Positions 54,154 to 63,603 of a stretch of DNA of 64,000 nt are shown here, in pieces. The notes under the pieces were generated by a model. The model made no database searches, was not told the DNA's origin, and saw nothing but the letters and a program-made list of their open reading frames with translations. Origin of the DNA: Acidobacteriaceae bacterium (GTDB lineage: Bacteria; Acidobacteriota; Terriglobia; Terriglobales; Acidobacteriaceae); contig DAHUXR010000009.1 of the NCBI GenBank assembly GCA_027307045.1, forward strand, positions 1 to 64,000. Direction: 5' to 3'. Positions within the stretch are counted from its first letter, which is position 1, and each line of letters starts with the position of its first letter. Both the position numbers and the translations under genes were made by a program.

Positions 54154-54387
54154 ATGGCGGCAGATTCGCGTGAGGTAATGAATATCCGGCAGGCCTCGCA
54201 GTACCTGGGGGTCAGCCCGGACACGCTGTACAAATATGTAACCGAAGAAAAAATCCCTGCCTTCAAGCTCGGGAACCGCTGGAAGTTCAAGAAGACGATT
54301 CTGGACCAATGGATGGAACAGAAGAGCACGATGAACATGAGCGGAGCCAAGAAGAAGCCGAAAGCGGCGAAGGCAGCAGTGCGGTAA
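54154..54387 (+). CDS. Excisionase-type (HTH_17/MerR-like) DNA-binding protein
   Basis: The 77-residue product has a helix-turn-helix with MNIRQASQYLGVSPDTLYKY and wing KIPAFKLGNRWKFKKTILDQ, then a Lys/Ala-rich tail. GGAAAGG lies before the ATG at 54154. Although this fold is annotated 'excisionase', the position 50 bases upstream of pilM suggests a regulator of the pilus operon and not a phage function. Confidence 0.83.
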   Translation: MAADSREVMNIRQASQYLGVSPDTLYKYVTEEKIPAFKLGNRWKFKKTILDQWMEQKSTMNMSGAKKKPKAAKAAVR

Positions 54388-54437
54388 GTGCGGGACGCCG
54401 GGAAGCGAACAGAAATCAGTAAACAAGGTGGGACGGC

Positions 54438-55496
54438 ATGTTTGGAATAGGATCGGGAAAATCGATTGTGGGACTGGACATTGGATCCAGTTGCATTAAG
54501 GCGATCGAACTGAAGCGCTCGAAGGGCGAGATCATGGTCTCGCACCTGGGCGTTGAGCCGCTGGCCAGCGACATTGTGGTGGACTCCATGATCGTCGACT
54601 CGGGCAGCGTCTCCAGCGCGATCAGCAAAATCTTCGGCGAGCACGCGATCAAAACGAAATCGGTGGCGACCTCAGTCAGCGGGCATTCGGTGATCGTAAA
54701 AAAAATCAGCGTACAGCCCATGAGTGAAGGCGAGCTGGCGGAAAGCATTACTACGGAAGCCGCGCAGCACATACCTTTCGATATCGCTGACGTGAACGTG
54801 GACTTTGACATCCTGAATCCTGACGATACGGGCCCGCAAATGGACGTGCTGCTGGTGGCGGTAAAGAAAGACAAGATCCTGAACTATACGAACGTGCTTT
54901 CGCTGGCCGGGAAATCCCCGGCCGTGGTGGATATAGACGCGTTTGCGCTGCAGAACTGCTACGAATATAACTATCAACCGCATCACGACACAACGGTGGC
55001 CCTGCTGAACCTGGGCGCCAGCGTAATGAACATCAACATCGTTAAAGGCACCACGCCACTTTTTACCCGCGACGTGAGCGTCGGCGGCAACCAGTATACG
55101 GATTCGCTCCAGAAAGAACTGGACTTGAGCTTTGACGACGCCGAGTCACTAAAGCTTGGACGAAAAGTTGGAACCGTCAGCGAGGACGCCAAGCTGCCGA
55201 TCCTGCAACAAGTAACGGAAATTATCGTGCTCGAAATCCAGAAGACGTTTGACTTCTTCCGGGCCACGGCATCCGGCGAGCACATTGAGCGTATTTACCT
55301 GGCGGGCGGATCGTCACGCGTTCCGGGCCTGGTGGAAGCGTTGCGGCAGGAATTCTCTTTGCCGGTGGAAGTGCTGAATCCATTCCAGCGCATCATTCCA
55401 CCCGCCGATTCGATGGAGCACGACATATTGGAACAGAACCCGGGACAACTCGCGGTTGCGGTGGGTTTGGCCCTGAGGAGCTTTGAAGACCTATGA
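54438..55496 (+). CDS. pilM: Type IV pilus assembly protein PilM
   Basis: The 352-residue actin-like ATPase has IVGLDIGSSCIKAIELK, EAAQHIPFDIADVNVDF, LLNLGASVMNINIV and YLAGGSSRVPGLVEAL. PilM is the cytoplasmic ring component that binds the N-terminus of PilN. It starts an operon pilM-N-O-P-Q; the pilN start overlaps its stop by four bases. Confidence 0.95.
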   Translation: MFGIGSGKSIVGLDIGSSCIKAIELKRSKGEIMVSHLGVEPLASDIVVDSMIVDSGSVSSAISKIFGEHAIKTKSVATSVSGHSVIVKKISVQPMSEGELAESITTEAAQHIPFDIADVNVDFDILNPDDTGPQMDVLLVAVKKDKILNYTNVLSLAGKSPAVVDIDAFALQNCYEYNYQPHHDTTVALLNLGASVMNINIVKGTTPLFTRDVSVGGNQYTDSLQKELDLSFDDAESLKLGRKVGTVSEDAKLPILQQVTEIIVLEIQKTFDFFRATASGEHIERIYLAGGSSRVPGLVEALRQEFSLPVEVLNPFQRIIPPADSMEHDILEQNPGQLAVAVGLALRSFEDL

Positions 55497-56119
55497 TTCG
55501 CATCAACCTGCTTGGAGTTCCGAAGAAAACCACGCGCGGCGGACGCCGTGCCAGTACGGTGGCAGCCACTGGGGGAGGCGGCGAAGGATCGAGCACAGTC
55601 ATCCTGGGCCTGATTTTTGCGGGCGCGCTGGTGGTGCTGATCGGGCTGGCCCATGTGTGGGTGCAGCGTGAACATGATGTGCTGGAAAAGAACCTGCAAA
55701 AAGCGCAACTGGAGAACCAGCGTCTGGCGGACGTGAAAGCAAAATATGAGGCCAGCAAGAAAAAAGCTGACATGTATGAGCGCCGCGTCAAGGTCATCGA
55801 CGAACTGAAATCCGCTCAATCTGGTCCGGTGGACCTGCTGAATCTGGTGGCCGACACCGTCAACAGCACAGACGCGGTCTGGCTTGACACCATGACCAAT
55901 GACGGAAAGACGCTGAACTTTACCGGAATGGCGCTAAGCCCTAATTCAGTGGCCGATCTGATGGCGAACCTAAGGAAGACCGGCGCGTTCAGGACCGTCG
56001 AGATCAAAGAAACAGCCCAGGACAACGCAGTGAAGGAAGTCCAGGCATTCAAGTTTGAACTGGTTTGTGAAATGAACCCTGGGTTCAAGACGAAATCCCA
56101 GAAGCAGCAGCAGTCGTAA
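55493..56119 (+). CDS. pilN: Type IV pilus assembly protein PilN
   Basis: The 208-residue bitopic protein starts with the PilM-binding motif MIRINLLGVPKK. A Gly/Thr-rich stretch, a membrane helix (about 36-58), a coiled coil and a ferredoxin-like periplasmic domain follow. It forms the PilN-PilO alignment heterodimer. Confidence 0.93.
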   Translation: MIRINLLGVPKKTTRGGRRASTVAATGGGGEGSSTVILGLIFAGALVVLIGLAHVWVQREHDVLEKNLQKAQLENQRLADVKAKYEASKKKADMYERRVKVIDELKSAQSGPVDLLNLVADTVNSTDAVWLDTMTNDGKTLNFTGMALSPNSVADLMANLRKTGAFRTVEIKETAQDNAVKEVQAFKFELVCEMNPGFKTKSQKQQQS

Positions 56120-56152
56120 CGCAGTAGTTTATCCACCGGGGACGGTTTGTAT

Positions 56153-56809
56153 ATGGCTAAATTCGGAGAAATGTCGTTGGGAGCGCGGGCAGGAATCCTG
56201 TTCCTTGCCGCGGCCATGGTGGGCGCAGCCTACTACTACATCTATTTCAATCCCATGTATCAGGCGAACCAGCAGCTTGACACCAAGATCAAGGAAAAGA
56301 AGGCGGAGAACGAGACGCTAAAGATGTTTGAGCCCAAGCTGGCTGAAGTGAACCGCAACATGGCGATCCTGCAACAGCAGCTGGAAATCCAGAAGAGGAT
56401 CGTTCCGGAAGACAAGGACGCAGACCAGTTCATCAAGTTGTTGCATGACACGGCCGCGACCTCGGGTATTGAGATACGGCGGTATACGGCGATGCCGGTG
56501 AGCAACAAGGAGTTCTACAGCGAAGTGCCGTTTGCCATCGATATTGACGGGCCGTATTACTCAGTGCTGAATTTCTTCCAGCGTGTGGCGGAACTGGAGA
56601 GAATAGTCAACGTGGGCAACATGCAGATGGGCAATACAAAGAGTGGCAGCGCGGCCAAGGTGAAGGGCTCTTACACCTATGCTCCGGGCGAAACGGTGCT
56701 GGCCAGTTGCACGGCAACAACTTTCTTTAGTCATGAACCGGAAGAGCAACCGGCCCCGGGGCCGCCGAAGCCGGGTCAACCAGCTCCGTCGCCCACGGCG
56801 AAGCCGTAA
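56153..56809 (+). CDS. pilO: Type IV pilus assembly protein PilO
   Basis: The 218-residue protein has an N-terminal membrane helix (GILFLAAAMVGAAYYYIYF), a coiled coil (about 35-85) and a periplasmic ferredoxin-like domain with FAIDIDGPYYSVLNFFQRVA. The tail is Pro-rich. The ATG at 56153 is preferred over a TTG two codons earlier. It lies between pilN and pilP. Confidence 0.92.
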   Translation: MAKFGEMSLGARAGILFLAAAMVGAAYYYIYFNPMYQANQQLDTKIKEKKAENETLKMFEPKLAEVNRNMAILQQQLEIQKRIVPEDKDADQFIKLLHDTAATSGIEIRRYTAMPVSNKEFYSEVPFAIDIDGPYYSVLNFFQRVAELERIVNVGNMQMGNTKSGSAAKVKGSYTYAPGETVLASCTATTFFSHEPEEQPAPGPPKPGQPAPSPTAKP

Positions 56810-56848
56810 AAGAGTTTCAGAATGAAGAGTGCACAAAAGGGAATTGAG

Positions 56849-57811
56849 ATGAAGCTGATACAAATTCTCGCGCTTGCAACAGCCATGGCGACGGTGGCCA
56901 CGGCGCAGAATTCCGGCGCCAATAGCCAGCCCACACCATCTCCGACTCCGGCGGCGGCCGGCAAAACAGGCGTCACAAAGAAGCCGGCAGCCAAGAAAGC
57001 AGCCAGCGGTGACCAGAAGTCCGGCGCCAAGGCAGCGCCTGCAACTTCAGCGAAGACGTCGAGTAACAACGCTGCCAGTCCGAAGGCTGATCCGCCGCCA
57101 AAGAGCGGAGCTTCCTCCGCCGGAACAGGCAAGCCCGCGGTCAAGGTGACTACCGCACCTGTAAAAACCAAGGCTGCTGGAACTCAATCAAAAAGCACGC
57201 CCACATCGGTGGTGGCAGCCAATGACGGCAACAATAAAAGCGCTGCCAAGAAGACCGAAACAAAAAAGGCGGAGACTAAGAAAGCGCCTCCCGCAAAAGC
57301 ACCGGCCATAGTTGCAGTAAAGCCAGTGGCGCCGGTCAAGAAAGCGCCGGGAAGCCAAACCAAGTCCTCTGCGAAGCCAAATGTTCAAGTGCCAGCCAAA
57401 GCGCCGGCTCCCGGGACCGCACAGAAAACTCAGACGGCACAGACAACAGAAAAGCCGAAACCCTCAGCCAGATCATTCGGAGCGCATGGACGCCGAGATC
57501 CATTCGTAAGTCCCATCGTTTCCAAGGATGGCATCAGCCGGCCAGCGCCGAACTGCACCAGCGGCAAACGGTGCCTGGTGATCCCGGAACTGGTACTGCA
57601 AGGCACGGTGAAAGATACGTCGGGCAAGATGATGGCAGTGGTGGCCAACAGTATCAGGAAGACATACTTCCTCAGGGAGAACGATCAGGTGTTCCAGGGA
57701 AGCGTGGAAAAGATCACCAGTGATTCCATCATCTTTCGCGAATATGTGAAAGACGCTTTAGGACGCGAAACAGCACGTGAAGTAGTGAAGAAACTTGTGC
57801 CACCCTCGTAA
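56849..57811 (+). CDS. pilP: PilP-like pilus protein with a Lys/Ala/Pro-rich linker
   Basis: The product is 320 residues from the ATG that opens a signal peptide (MKLIQILALATAMATVATA-QN); an upstream ATG at 56822 adds nine. About 190 residues of Lys/Ala/Pro/Thr low complexity follow. The C-terminal ~110 residues form the PilP domain (GRRDPFVSPIVSKDG; LVIPELVLQGTVKDTSGKMM; TYFLRENDQVFQGSVEKI). PilP links PilNO to the PilQ secretin. It lacks the lipobox of classical PilP lipoproteins, and the linker is far longer than usual. Confidence 0.82.
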   Translation: MKLIQILALATAMATVATAQNSGANSQPTPSPTPAAAGKTGVTKKPAAKKAASGDQKSGAKAAPATSAKTSSNNAASPKADPPPKSGASSAGTGKPAVKVTTAPVKTKAAGTQSKSTPTSVVAANDGNNKSAAKKTETKKAETKKAPPAKAPAIVAVKPVAPVKKAPGSQTKSSAKPNVQVPAKAPAPGTAQKTQTAQTTEKPKPSARSFGAHGRRDPFVSPIVSKDGISRPAPNCTSGKRCLVIPELVLQGTVKDTSGKMMAVVANSIRKTYFLRENDQVFQGSVEKITSDSIIFREYVKDALGRETAREVVKKLVPPS

Positions 57812-57996
57812 GAAGTTGCCTGGAAATAGAAGGAAGTCGAATCGAGAGTTGGAAGCATAAAGGGCCGAACCCAAGGAACACCAGCCGTTATTTTGGGGAA
57901 CATAGGTTGTAGCGGCTGCAAAGTTTGTCAGGACACGCGTTAAAAACGCTGCGCATGACCGGCGGTGAAGTGCCGCCGGGACGGGGAGACAAAGTG

Positions 57997-60039
57997 ATGA
58001 GGCTTAAGCAACTGCTAGGAATCGTTCTGTTGGCCAGCGTGAGCGCCATGGCCGCGGACACCGTTTCGCAACTGGGCGACGTTCAGGTGAAGAACCAGAA
58101 CGGCGCTGCCGCACAAAAACCCGGAGCGACTACGCGTATTGGCAAGATTTCTGTCGCCCGCGGCGGCGACGGCTTAAACATCGAGATCAGCGGCAGCGGC
58201 CCGATGACGGCCAAGACCATGAAGCTGACGCACCCCGACCGCGTTGTCGTGGATATCCCGAATTCAGTGCTTCAGGGACGTGCGCGCGAAATTCCAGTCA
58301 ACAGCGGCGACGTGAAATCGGTGCGTGTGGGGCGCTACCAGGAAGGGACGACCCGCATTGTCTTGGACATGGCGCAGATGCGCGATTTCCAGATTGCTCC
58401 GGAAGGAAACAAGCTGGTTGTGAGCATGCGCGACAGCTCAACTTCCAAGCCGGCGCCGATTCCCGCCATGAAACAAGCTGTGGTCACTGCAGAGGCCACG
58501 CCGCGGAGCGTCGCGGCAGAACCGGCCCCCGCCCAGGCAGCGGCAAAAAAAGAAGAAAAAGTGGTGGAAGCCACGCGCTCCAGATCTGACGTGGCGGCTT
58601 CGCATTTTGCCGGTCCCGCGCCAGTGCTGCCCAGCATCAACCAGCCTCCATTCGCCACGCATGCCAGCCTCGCCGCCGAGCCCGCAGCCATCAATGCTGC
58701 CTTGCAACAGCAGCAGGCACAATCAACGCCGGCAGGGACCACGGTTTCAGTTTCCGGACCGACCAGCACCAATTGCACAACCGGCCGCTATACCGGCGAG
58801 CCGTTTGGCATGAATTTTAAAGACCTTGACCTGAAAGATTTTTTCCGCCTGATCCACGAGATCAGCGGATTGAACGTTGTGCTGGATCCGTCCGTGAAAG
58901 GCTCTGTCACCATTGTTCTGGACGATGTGCCGTGGGACCAGGCTCTGGCAATCGTGCTGGATAACAACGGACTGGCCTGCACCCTGCAGGGCAACGTGCT
59001 GAGAATCGCCACTCTGGAAACGATGAAGACAGAAGCGGAATCGCGTCGCGCCCAGCAGGACGCGCAAGCGCTGGCCGTTCCCAAACAAACCATTACGCGC
59101 TACCTGAGCTATGGTCACGCCAGAGACGCTGCCATCGTGGTGAAGAAATTTCTTTCGACGCGTGGCGACGTGGTGGCCGATGAGCGCAGCAACGCGCTGA
59201 TCATTGAAGACATTCCCGCAGTTCTGCCCAAGGTCGAAGAACTTATCAAGATGCTGGACCGCAAAACTCCTGAGGTGGAGATTGAAGCGCGCGTGGTCGC
59301 GTCCACGCGTACGTTTGCCCGCGACATTGGCACCCAGATGGGCGCCAGCTTTGGCAGCGGAAACAGCGCCGTGGGCGGCGCGACCAATCCCAGCCCGATT
59401 GATATCTCAGGACTGGTTCCACGATTCATCACAGCGCCGAACGATGCTAAATCCATTCCGCTGTTCTCTGACCTGGGGGCCACTGGGCCGAGCAGCGGCA
59501 TCCAGTTCACGACTGCGACGAACGGCTTCCGCCTCGATTTCATCCTCACCATGGCGGAAAGCCGCGGACTGCTGAAGATTCTGTCACGTCCGCACATCGT
59601 TACGCAGAACAACATTTCCGCGCTGATCAAGCAAGGTTCGCGAATTCCCGTGGTTACGCAGGCACAGCTGGGAGGCCCGCCCACGGTCACCTACGTAGAA
59701 GCGTTCCTGCGCCTGACCGTGGTGCCGCAGATCACGGCGGACAACACGATCTTCCTGAACGTGGACGTCGAGAACACCGTGCCTGACTTCAGCCGAGTGA
59801 GCGGTTCACAATTGAACCCGACGCTCAACACGCAACAGGCGACCACGCAAGTGCTGGTTTCTGACGGAGGTACAGTCGTGATTGGCGGCGTAATTCAAAC
59901 GCAGAACAACGTCGCTATCGCGCAGGTCCCATTGCTCGGCAGCATTCCGCTTCTTGGCAATCTGTTCAAGCACACCAACGTCAACACCTCAACCGCGGAG
60001 CTGATCTTCTTTATCACTCCAAAAATTATTCAAACCTAG
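57997..60039 (+). CDS. pilQ: Type IV pilus secretin PilQ
   Basis: The product is 680 residues from the ATG with GGGGAGA upstream. A signal peptide is followed by an AMIN domain (RIGKISVARGGDGLNIEISG; HPDRVVVDIPNSVL) and an Ala/Pro-rich linker. Secretin N-domains (GEPFGMNFKDLDLKDFFRLI; TRYLSYGHARDAAIVVKKFL) and the secretin beta-barrel domain (ALIKQGSRIPVVTQAQLGGP; GGTVVIGGVIQTQNNVAIAQ) complete it. It forms the outer-membrane pore for the pilus. A small hairpin (ccggcgg/ccgccgg, 57959-57979) precedes the ribosome-binding site. Confidence 0.95.
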   Translation: MRLKQLLGIVLLASVSAMAADTVSQLGDVQVKNQNGAAAQKPGATTRIGKISVARGGDGLNIEISGSGPMTAKTMKLTHPDRVVVDIPNSVLQGRAREIPVNSGDVKSVRVGRYQEGTTRIVLDMAQMRDFQIAPEGNKLVVSMRDSSTSKPAPIPAMKQAVVTAEATPRSVAAEPAPAQAAAKKEEKVVEATRSRSDVAASHFAGPAPVLPSINQPPFATHASLAAEPAAINAALQQQQAQSTPAGTTVSVSGPTSTNCTTGRYTGEPFGMNFKDLDLKDFFRLIHEISGLNVVLDPSVKGSVTIVLDDVPWDQALAIVLDNNGLACTLQGNVLRIATLETMKTEAESRRAQQDAQALAVPKQTITRYLSYGHARDAAIVVKKFLSTRGDVVADERSNALIIEDIPAVLPKVEELIKMLDRKTPEVEIEARVVASTRTFARDIGTQMGASFGSGNSAVGGATNPSPIDISGLVPRFITAPNDAKSIPLFSDLGATGPSSGIQFTTATNGFRLDFILTMAESRGLLKILSRPHIVTQNNISALIKQGSRIPVVTQAQLGGPPTVTYVEAFLRLTVVPQITADNTIFLNVDVENTVPDFSRVSGSQLNPTLNTQQATTQVLVSDGGTVVIGGVIQTQNNVAIAQVPLLGSIPLLGNLFKHTNVNTSTAELIFFITPKIIQT

Positions 60040-60054
60040 TACCGCGCATCCGAT

Positions 60055-60087
60055 GCCCCGGGGATTGAGATTCCTCGGGGCTTTTTT
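60055..60087 (+). terminator. Rho-independent terminator of the pil operon
   Basis: A 10-bp stem (60055-60064 with 60072-60081, one G-U pair), a 7-base loop and six Ts (60082-60087). It lies 15 bases after the pilQ stop codon. Confidence 0.88.
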
Positions 60088-60198
60088 GCGTGAAGTTCCT
60101 GAATTCCCAGTTGGTATGTGGAACCATGCGCATTCATACGGGCAGCAGGACTTTACGTTACTATCGAGTTGAAGCATACGCGTTAAAAAGAAAGCCCG

Positions 60199-61287
60199 AT
60201 GAACTACATTTTCCGGCAGAAACAACTTGCAACGTTGCTGCGCAGAGGCGGATTTGACGCGCTGCTGGTCACTCACCTGCCGAATGTTCTCTATCTTTGC
60301 GGATTTACCGGAACGGCTGGCGTCCTGCTTTTTCAGGTGAGCGATCGCGCGCACAAAGCAACTTTCTATACCGATGGCCGCTATGATCAGCAGGCCCATG
60401 CCGAAGTGAAAAGCGCCAAGGTGGTGGTGGGTAAAAAGGCCGCATTTGCCGAAGCCTGTGAAGGAGCCCAGAAAGCCAAAGTCCGCACGCTGGGCTTTGA
60501 AGCAGACCACCTTAGCTACAGCGCATACAAGCAAATTGGGATGACAGTGCGCGGCAAGACCAGAATCAAGCCGGCTGCCGGCCTTGTGGAGCAACTACGA
60601 CTGATTAAAGATGGGGATGAAATCGGCCAGATTCGCGCATCGGTGCTGCTGGCTGCCAGCCTGTTCCAGACAGCGCTTTCGGTAATCAAGCCGGGCGTGG
60701 CGGAAACGCAGGTTGCCGGCGAACTGGAATTGCAGGCGCGACGCGCCGGAGCGGAGAAAATGTCATTTGACACGATTGTGGCCGCTGGGCCGCGTTCGGC
60801 ACTGCCGCACGGCCGCGCATCGGCGCAACCCATTCCTCCGCAAGGATTTATTATCCTGGATTACGGTGTTATACTCGCAAGTTACTGTTCCGACATGACC
60901 CGTACTGTGCATGCCGGAGCGGTTTCCCGGTCGCACAGGCGTATGTATGAGGCCGTAAAGGAAGCTCAGCTCGCTTCAATAGCTGCCGTGAAGCCTGGTG
61001 TTGAAACCGGTGAAGTGGACCGTGCCGGGCGTGAGGTACTCAAGAAAGCGGGTTTTGACGCCTTCTTTACCCATTCCACTGGGCACGGAGTGGGAATTGA
61101 AGTCCATGAGCAGCCTCGGCTGGCCAAAGGCCAAACTCAAAAACTTGCGCCGGGGATGGTCGTAACGATTGAACCGGGCATCTACATTCCTGAAGAAGGT
61201 GGAGTCCGCATCGAAGATATGGTTCTTGTCACCGAAACCGGACACGAAGTCCTGACGCCTACCGCAAAGGACCTGATCACGCTTTAA
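60199..61287 (+). CDS. M24B metallopeptidase (Xaa-Pro aminopeptidase/dipeptidase)
   Basis: The 362-residue product has an N-terminal creatinase-like domain (VTHLPNVLYLCGFTGTAG) and the pita-bread catalytic domain. Its metal ligands lie in LDYGVILASYCSDMTRTVH (two Asp), HSTGHGVGIEVHE (His), IEPGIYIPEEGGVRIED (two Glu). It removes N-terminal residues preceding proline or cleaves Xaa-Pro dipeptides. It precedes accB by 69 bases; acidobacterial and other genomes often place pepP-like genes beside accBC. Confidence 0.92.
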   Translation: MNYIFRQKQLATLLRRGGFDALLVTHLPNVLYLCGFTGTAGVLLFQVSDRAHKATFYTDGRYDQQAHAEVKSAKVVVGKKAAFAEACEGAQKAKVRTLGFEADHLSYSAYKQIGMTVRGKTRIKPAAGLVEQLRLIKDGDEIGQIRASVLLAASLFQTALSVIKPGVAETQVAGELELQARRAGAEKMSFDTIVAAGPRSALPHGRASAQPIPPQGFIILDYGVILASYCSDMTRTVHAGAVSRSHRRMYEAVKEAQLASIAAVKPGVETGEVDRAGREVLKKAGFDAFFTHSTGHGVGIEVHEQPRLAKGQTQKLAPGMVVTIEPGIYIPEEGGVRIEDMVLVTETGHEVLTPTAKDLITL

Positions 61288-61356
61288 CTTCATAAGGGGG
61301 AGCCCACTCTCGCCGCACTTGCGAGTGATGAGGGCAGAGAAGAGCCAAATACATTC
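61288..61356 (+). other. Short leader with hairpin before accB
   Basis: ctcgc and gcgag (about 61310-61326) form a stem around cgcactt, flanked by cact/agtg. It lies between the aminopeptidase stop and the accB start. Confidence 0.35.
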
Positions 61357-61842
61357 ATGAATCAGAAAGAGCTGAAAGAGCTTATCGATTTCCTGATAGA
61401 AAAAGATATCTCGGAGTTTGAGCTTGAGCGCGGGGACGTAAAAGTCCGCATTAAGCGCGGCGGCGAGACGGCGGCTCCGGTGATAACACATGCGATGCCG
61501 ATGGCGGCTCCTCTGGCCCAGGCCGGTAATGCTACCTCGATTGCCGCGCCTCCGCCTGCAAGCGCTCCGCCAACGCCAACGGCATCCGCGGAAGAAGAGC
61601 TGCATACGGTGAAATCTCCGATTGTCGGAACATTCTATGAGGCCCCCGGGCCGGGCGCTTTGCCCTTTGTGAAACCCGGCGATCAGGTGGCCGCTGGCCA
61701 GGTGCTCTGCATCATTGAGGCCATGAAGCTCATGAATGAAATTGAAGCCGACGCTTCCGGCGAAGTGGTGAAGGTGCTGGTCAACAATGGACAGCCGGTT
61801 GAATACGGACAACCGCTCTTTGCGATACGGCCAAGAAGATAA
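61357..61842 (+). CDS. accB: Acetyl-CoA carboxylase biotin carboxyl carrier protein
   Basis: The 161-residue product has an N-terminal helical region (ELKELIDFLIEKDISEFELE), a Pro/Ala-rich linker and a biotinyl domain with K124 in IIEAMKLMNEIEADASG. It carries CO2 between AccC and the carboxyltransferase. accC follows with no spacer. Confidence 0.97.
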   Translation: MNQKELKELIDFLIEKDISEFELERGDVKVRIKRGGETAAPVITHAMPMAAPLAQAGNATSIAAPPPASAPPTPTASAEEELHTVKSPIVGTFYEAPGPGALPFVKPGDQVAAGQVLCIIEAMKLMNEIEADASGEVVKVLVNNGQPVEYGQPLFAIRPRR

Positions 61843-63228
61843 ATGTTCAAGAAGATACTGATCGCCAACCGTGGTGAAATTGCCCTGCGCGTGATCTGCG
61901 CCTGCAAAGAGCTGGGCGTGAAGACCGTTGCCGTTTATAGTGACGCCGATCGCAACTCACTGCACGTCCGCTTTGCCGACGAAGCTATCTGCATTGGACC
62001 GCCGCGTTCTTCGGAAAGCTATCTCAATATTCCTGCCGTGATCAGCGCGGCCGAAATCACCAACGTTGACGCCATCCATCCGGGCTACGGACTGCTGAGC
62101 GAGAACGCCAACTTTGCCGAGGTCTGCGAAAGTTCGCATATCAAGTTCATTGGCCCGCCGCCGGAAGTCATCCGTCTGATGGGCGAAAAAGAAAAAGCGC
62201 GCCAGGCGATGAAGAAAGCCAAGGTCCCGATCCTGCCCGGGTCGGATGGCGTGATTGCCACGGCAGAAGAAGCTCGAGAATGGGCAACGCAAATCGGCTA
62301 TCCGGTGATTGTGAAGGCTTCCGCAGGCGGAGGCGGACGGGGCATGCGGGTGATCCGCAATGAATCGGAGCTTGAGGGCTCGTTTAACTCCGCGCAATCC
62401 GAGGCCGCCGCCGCTTTTGGCAATGGCAATCTCTACATGGAAAAATTTATCGAGCGGCCACGGCACATTGAGTTCCAAGTGCTGGGCGATTCGCATGGCC
62501 GCGTGATCAGCCTGGGAGAGCGTGAATGCAGTATCCAGCGCAGGCACCAGAAACTGCTGGAAGAATCGCCTTCCACGCGCGTGACGGAGGAGATGCGCAG
62601 CGAAATCGGCAAGGGACTGGAAAAGTCTCTCTCTGAAATCGGTTACGTCAACGCCGGCACCGTCGAGTTTCTGATGGACGAAGATGGCAGCCTCCACTTT
62701 ATCGAGATGAATACGCGAATCCAGGTGGAGCATCCCGTCACGGAGATGGTGACGAGCCTTGACCTGGTGAAATCACAAATCCTGCTGGCCACGGGCGCCA
62801 AAATTACCGACATCATTCCTAAGATTGATCGCAAAGGCCAGCGCGGGCACGCCATTGAGTGCCGCATCAATGCCGAGCATCCGGAAAAATTCACGCCGTC
62901 CGCGGGTAAGATCAAGACGTTTCACATTCCCGGCGGGCTGGGCGTGCGCGTTGATACCGCCGCCTATGCCGAAGGCGTGATTCCGCCGTATTACGATTCG
63001 CTCATTGCCAAGCTGATCACGTTTGGCAAGGACCGACCTGAGGCCATTATGCGCATGCAGCGCGCGCTGGAAATGTTTATCGTCGAGGGTATTCATACGA
63101 CAATTCCTCTGCATCGCCGCATTCTGGCGGATGCTGAATTTCGCGCCGGCAACATCGACACCAAGTACGTTGAGCGGCTGCTGGCACGCATGCAGGAAGA
63201 GCGCGCTGAAGTGGTTGCGCTCACCTAG
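61843..63228 (+). CDS. accC: Acetyl-CoA carboxylase biotin carboxylase subunit
   Basis: The 461-residue ATP-grasp enzyme has [17 protein letters not shown], the Gly-rich ATP loop [31 protein letters not shown] and [20 protein letters not shown]. It carboxylates biotin on AccB with bicarbonate and ATP. The ATG directly follows the accB stop, so the two are coupled. Confidence 0.97.
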   Translation: MFKKILIANRGEIALRVICACKELGVKTVAVYSDADRNSLHVRFADEAICIGPPRSSESYLNIPAVISAAEITNVDAIHPGYGLLSENANFAEVCESSHIKFIGPPPEVIRLMGEKEKARQAMKKAKVPILPGSDGVIATAEEAREWATQIGYPVIVKASAGGGGRGMRVIRNESELEGSFNSAQSEAAAAFGNGNLYMEKFIERPRHIEFQVLGDSHGRVISLGERECSIQRRHQKLLEESPSTRVTEEMRSEIGKGLEKSLSEIGYVNAGTVEFLMDEDGSLHFIEMNTRIQVEHPVTEMVTSLDLVKSQILLATGAKITDIIPKIDRKGQRGHAIECRINAEHPEKFTPSAGKIKTFHIPGGLGVRVDTAAYAEGVIPPYYDSLIAKLITFGKDRPEAIMRMQRALEMFIVEGIHTTIPLHRRILADAEFRAGNIDTKYVERLLARMQEERAEVVALT

Positions 63229-63396
63229 CAGCGAGCAATTTATCCGGCAAAAAACCAATTCTTGCGGCGCGCTAAATTAATTTTTGCGCGAATAGAAAAC
63301 TTTTTTCATCAACCTGCTCGAATTTCTGCACCTTACCTTAATTCCCGATCATCTATTCAACAGATGCAAAAAAATCACAACCCTCGGGAGGCGGGA

Positions 63397-63603
63397 ATGA
63401 CGGTCAAGTTCGCAGACGGCACAAACATTGAAATTGCAGCAACAGCTTTTGATGACTTCGTCAAACACGACCTCAAGTGGGCGGAGTTTGTGCATGGCCG
63501 CGCTACGGTGAAGAAGCTGGCCTGCAACGATTCCCGCAAGCTCGTGCCTGCTGCGGCAAGCCTCGGACGGAGCGTTCATCCCTGCCCGGCCGGCGGCTGC
63601 TGA
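63397..63603 (+). CDS. Small protein with C-terminal Cys-Pro-Ala-Gly-Gly-Cys
   Basis: The 68-residue product begins MTVKFADGTNIEIAATAFDD, has a middle Lys/Arg-rich helix and ends VHPCPAGGC. GGGAGG lies five bases before the ATG. The family is not recognised. The terminal CxxxxC could be a redox or metal site or a disulfide. It follows accC by 168 bases, a gap with the palindromic stretch cgcgctaaattaat...gcgcg near 63270. Confidence 0.55.
   Translation: MTVKFADGTNIEIAATAFDDFVKHDLKWAEFVHGRATVKKLACNDSRKLVPAAASLGRSVHPCPAGGC

Noticed and set aside
54154..54387. Prophage or integrative-element excisionase
   Set aside because: The HTH fold is of the excisionase type, but no integrase, attachment site or phage gene is near, and pilM follows directly.
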